A stretch of 64,000 nt of DNA from Tetmemena sp. SeJ-2015. Its lineage: Eukaryota > Ciliophora > Spirotrichea > Sporadotrichida > Oxytrichidae. Location of the stretch: the NCBI GenBank assembly GCA_027382625.1, contig JAJKFJ010020966.1, positions 1 through 64,000 of the forward strand. The letters are read 5' to 3'. The notes below the pieces were generated by a model. That model was not told the DNA's origin. It searched no databases and saw only the letters and a program-made list of their open reading frames with translations. Shown here piece after piece: positions 63,721 to 64,000 of the stretch (its first letter is position 1; every line of letters starts with the position of its first letter). Made by a program: the position numbers and the translations under genes.

Positions 63721-64000
63721 TGGTTAATGTAAGTTAAGCTAAACTTTTTTATTGATCTCATGATATTAAAAAAAAATTATTTGCTTTTATTTTGCTTCTT
63801 GCTGCATAAGAGATCTTTACTTTTGCGTGAATCATTTCAACGATTTCAAATTACTCATGGCTTGTTAATAAGGTAACTGCGATTAAAATTTAATTTAAAA
63901 TGACAAAAATTGCTTCTATTCAGATTCCTCATAGTTTAATCTTTGAGAATATTTATCGACATTCAATATATAAGATCGAAATTATTTTCATAATATAAAA

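Noticed and set aside
1..64000. Bacterial features such as operons, CRISPR arrays or insertion sequences
   Set aside because: Introns, ciliate code and eukaryotic gene families exclude a bacterial source; no spaced direct-repeat array exists.

Overview
The window reads as micronuclear (germline) DNA of a spirotrich ciliate, most likely a hypotrich of the Oxytricha/Stylonychia kind. Two signs support this. First, TAA and TAG are read as glutamine inside conserved domains and only TGA ends proteins; for example, the catalytic Gln of three tandem glutathione peroxidases is written TAG, TAA and CAG. Second, coding regions are cut by short, mostly AT-rich inserts that lack GT-AG ends and sit between short direct repeats of varied sequence (pointers such as TAAA, AAAT, ATAG, TGA, AATGAG). 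Removing one repeat plus the insert restores the frame every time. These are internal eliminated sequences (IESs) between macronuclear-destined segments (MDSs). Ordinary GT-AG introns of about 31-120 bp (one of 298 bp) occur beside them. Coordinates of genes below are spans that include introns and IESs.

Layout. 0-9 kb: a 14-bp tandem repeat, an IQ/MORN protein (-), a METTL25-type methyltransferase, eIF2B beta, a Nudix hydrolase and three tandem glutathione peroxidases (+). 9-20 kb: ribosomal P1 (-), an AGC kinase (+), a myosin-TH1-like protein (-), a large coiled-coil protein (-), a small acidic protein (-), an FKBP protein (+) and a lysine/alanine-rich histone H1 (+). 20-35 kb: TMEM222 (+), then a minus-strand run: coiled-coil protein, TPR co-chaperone, DRC3 (axonemal nexin-dynein complex), two hypotheticals, a sorting nexin, a CDK; then an LRR protein (+) and an RNA 5'-triphosphatase (-). 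35-42.4 kb: a TPR protein and a coiled-coil/ankyrin protein (+). 42.4-64 kb: much more AT-rich, with gene pieces set in long spacers: helical-repeat-like proteins (-), small proteins, an amino-acid transporter carrying an 830-bp inverted-repeat transposon inside an IES, a coiled-coil protein, an enoyl-CoA hydratase/isomerase and small membrane proteins.

The genes are mainly unrelated housekeeping, signalling and ciliary genes; in a hypotrich they would end up on separate small macronuclear chromosomes, so neighbours need not work together. All genes whose pieces I could order appear non-scrambled. Two cautions: several frame changes have no AT-rich insert and may be very small IESs or one-base sequence errors, and 24490-24560 looks like poor-quality sequence. 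No tRNA, rRNA, CRISPR or telomere array was seen.
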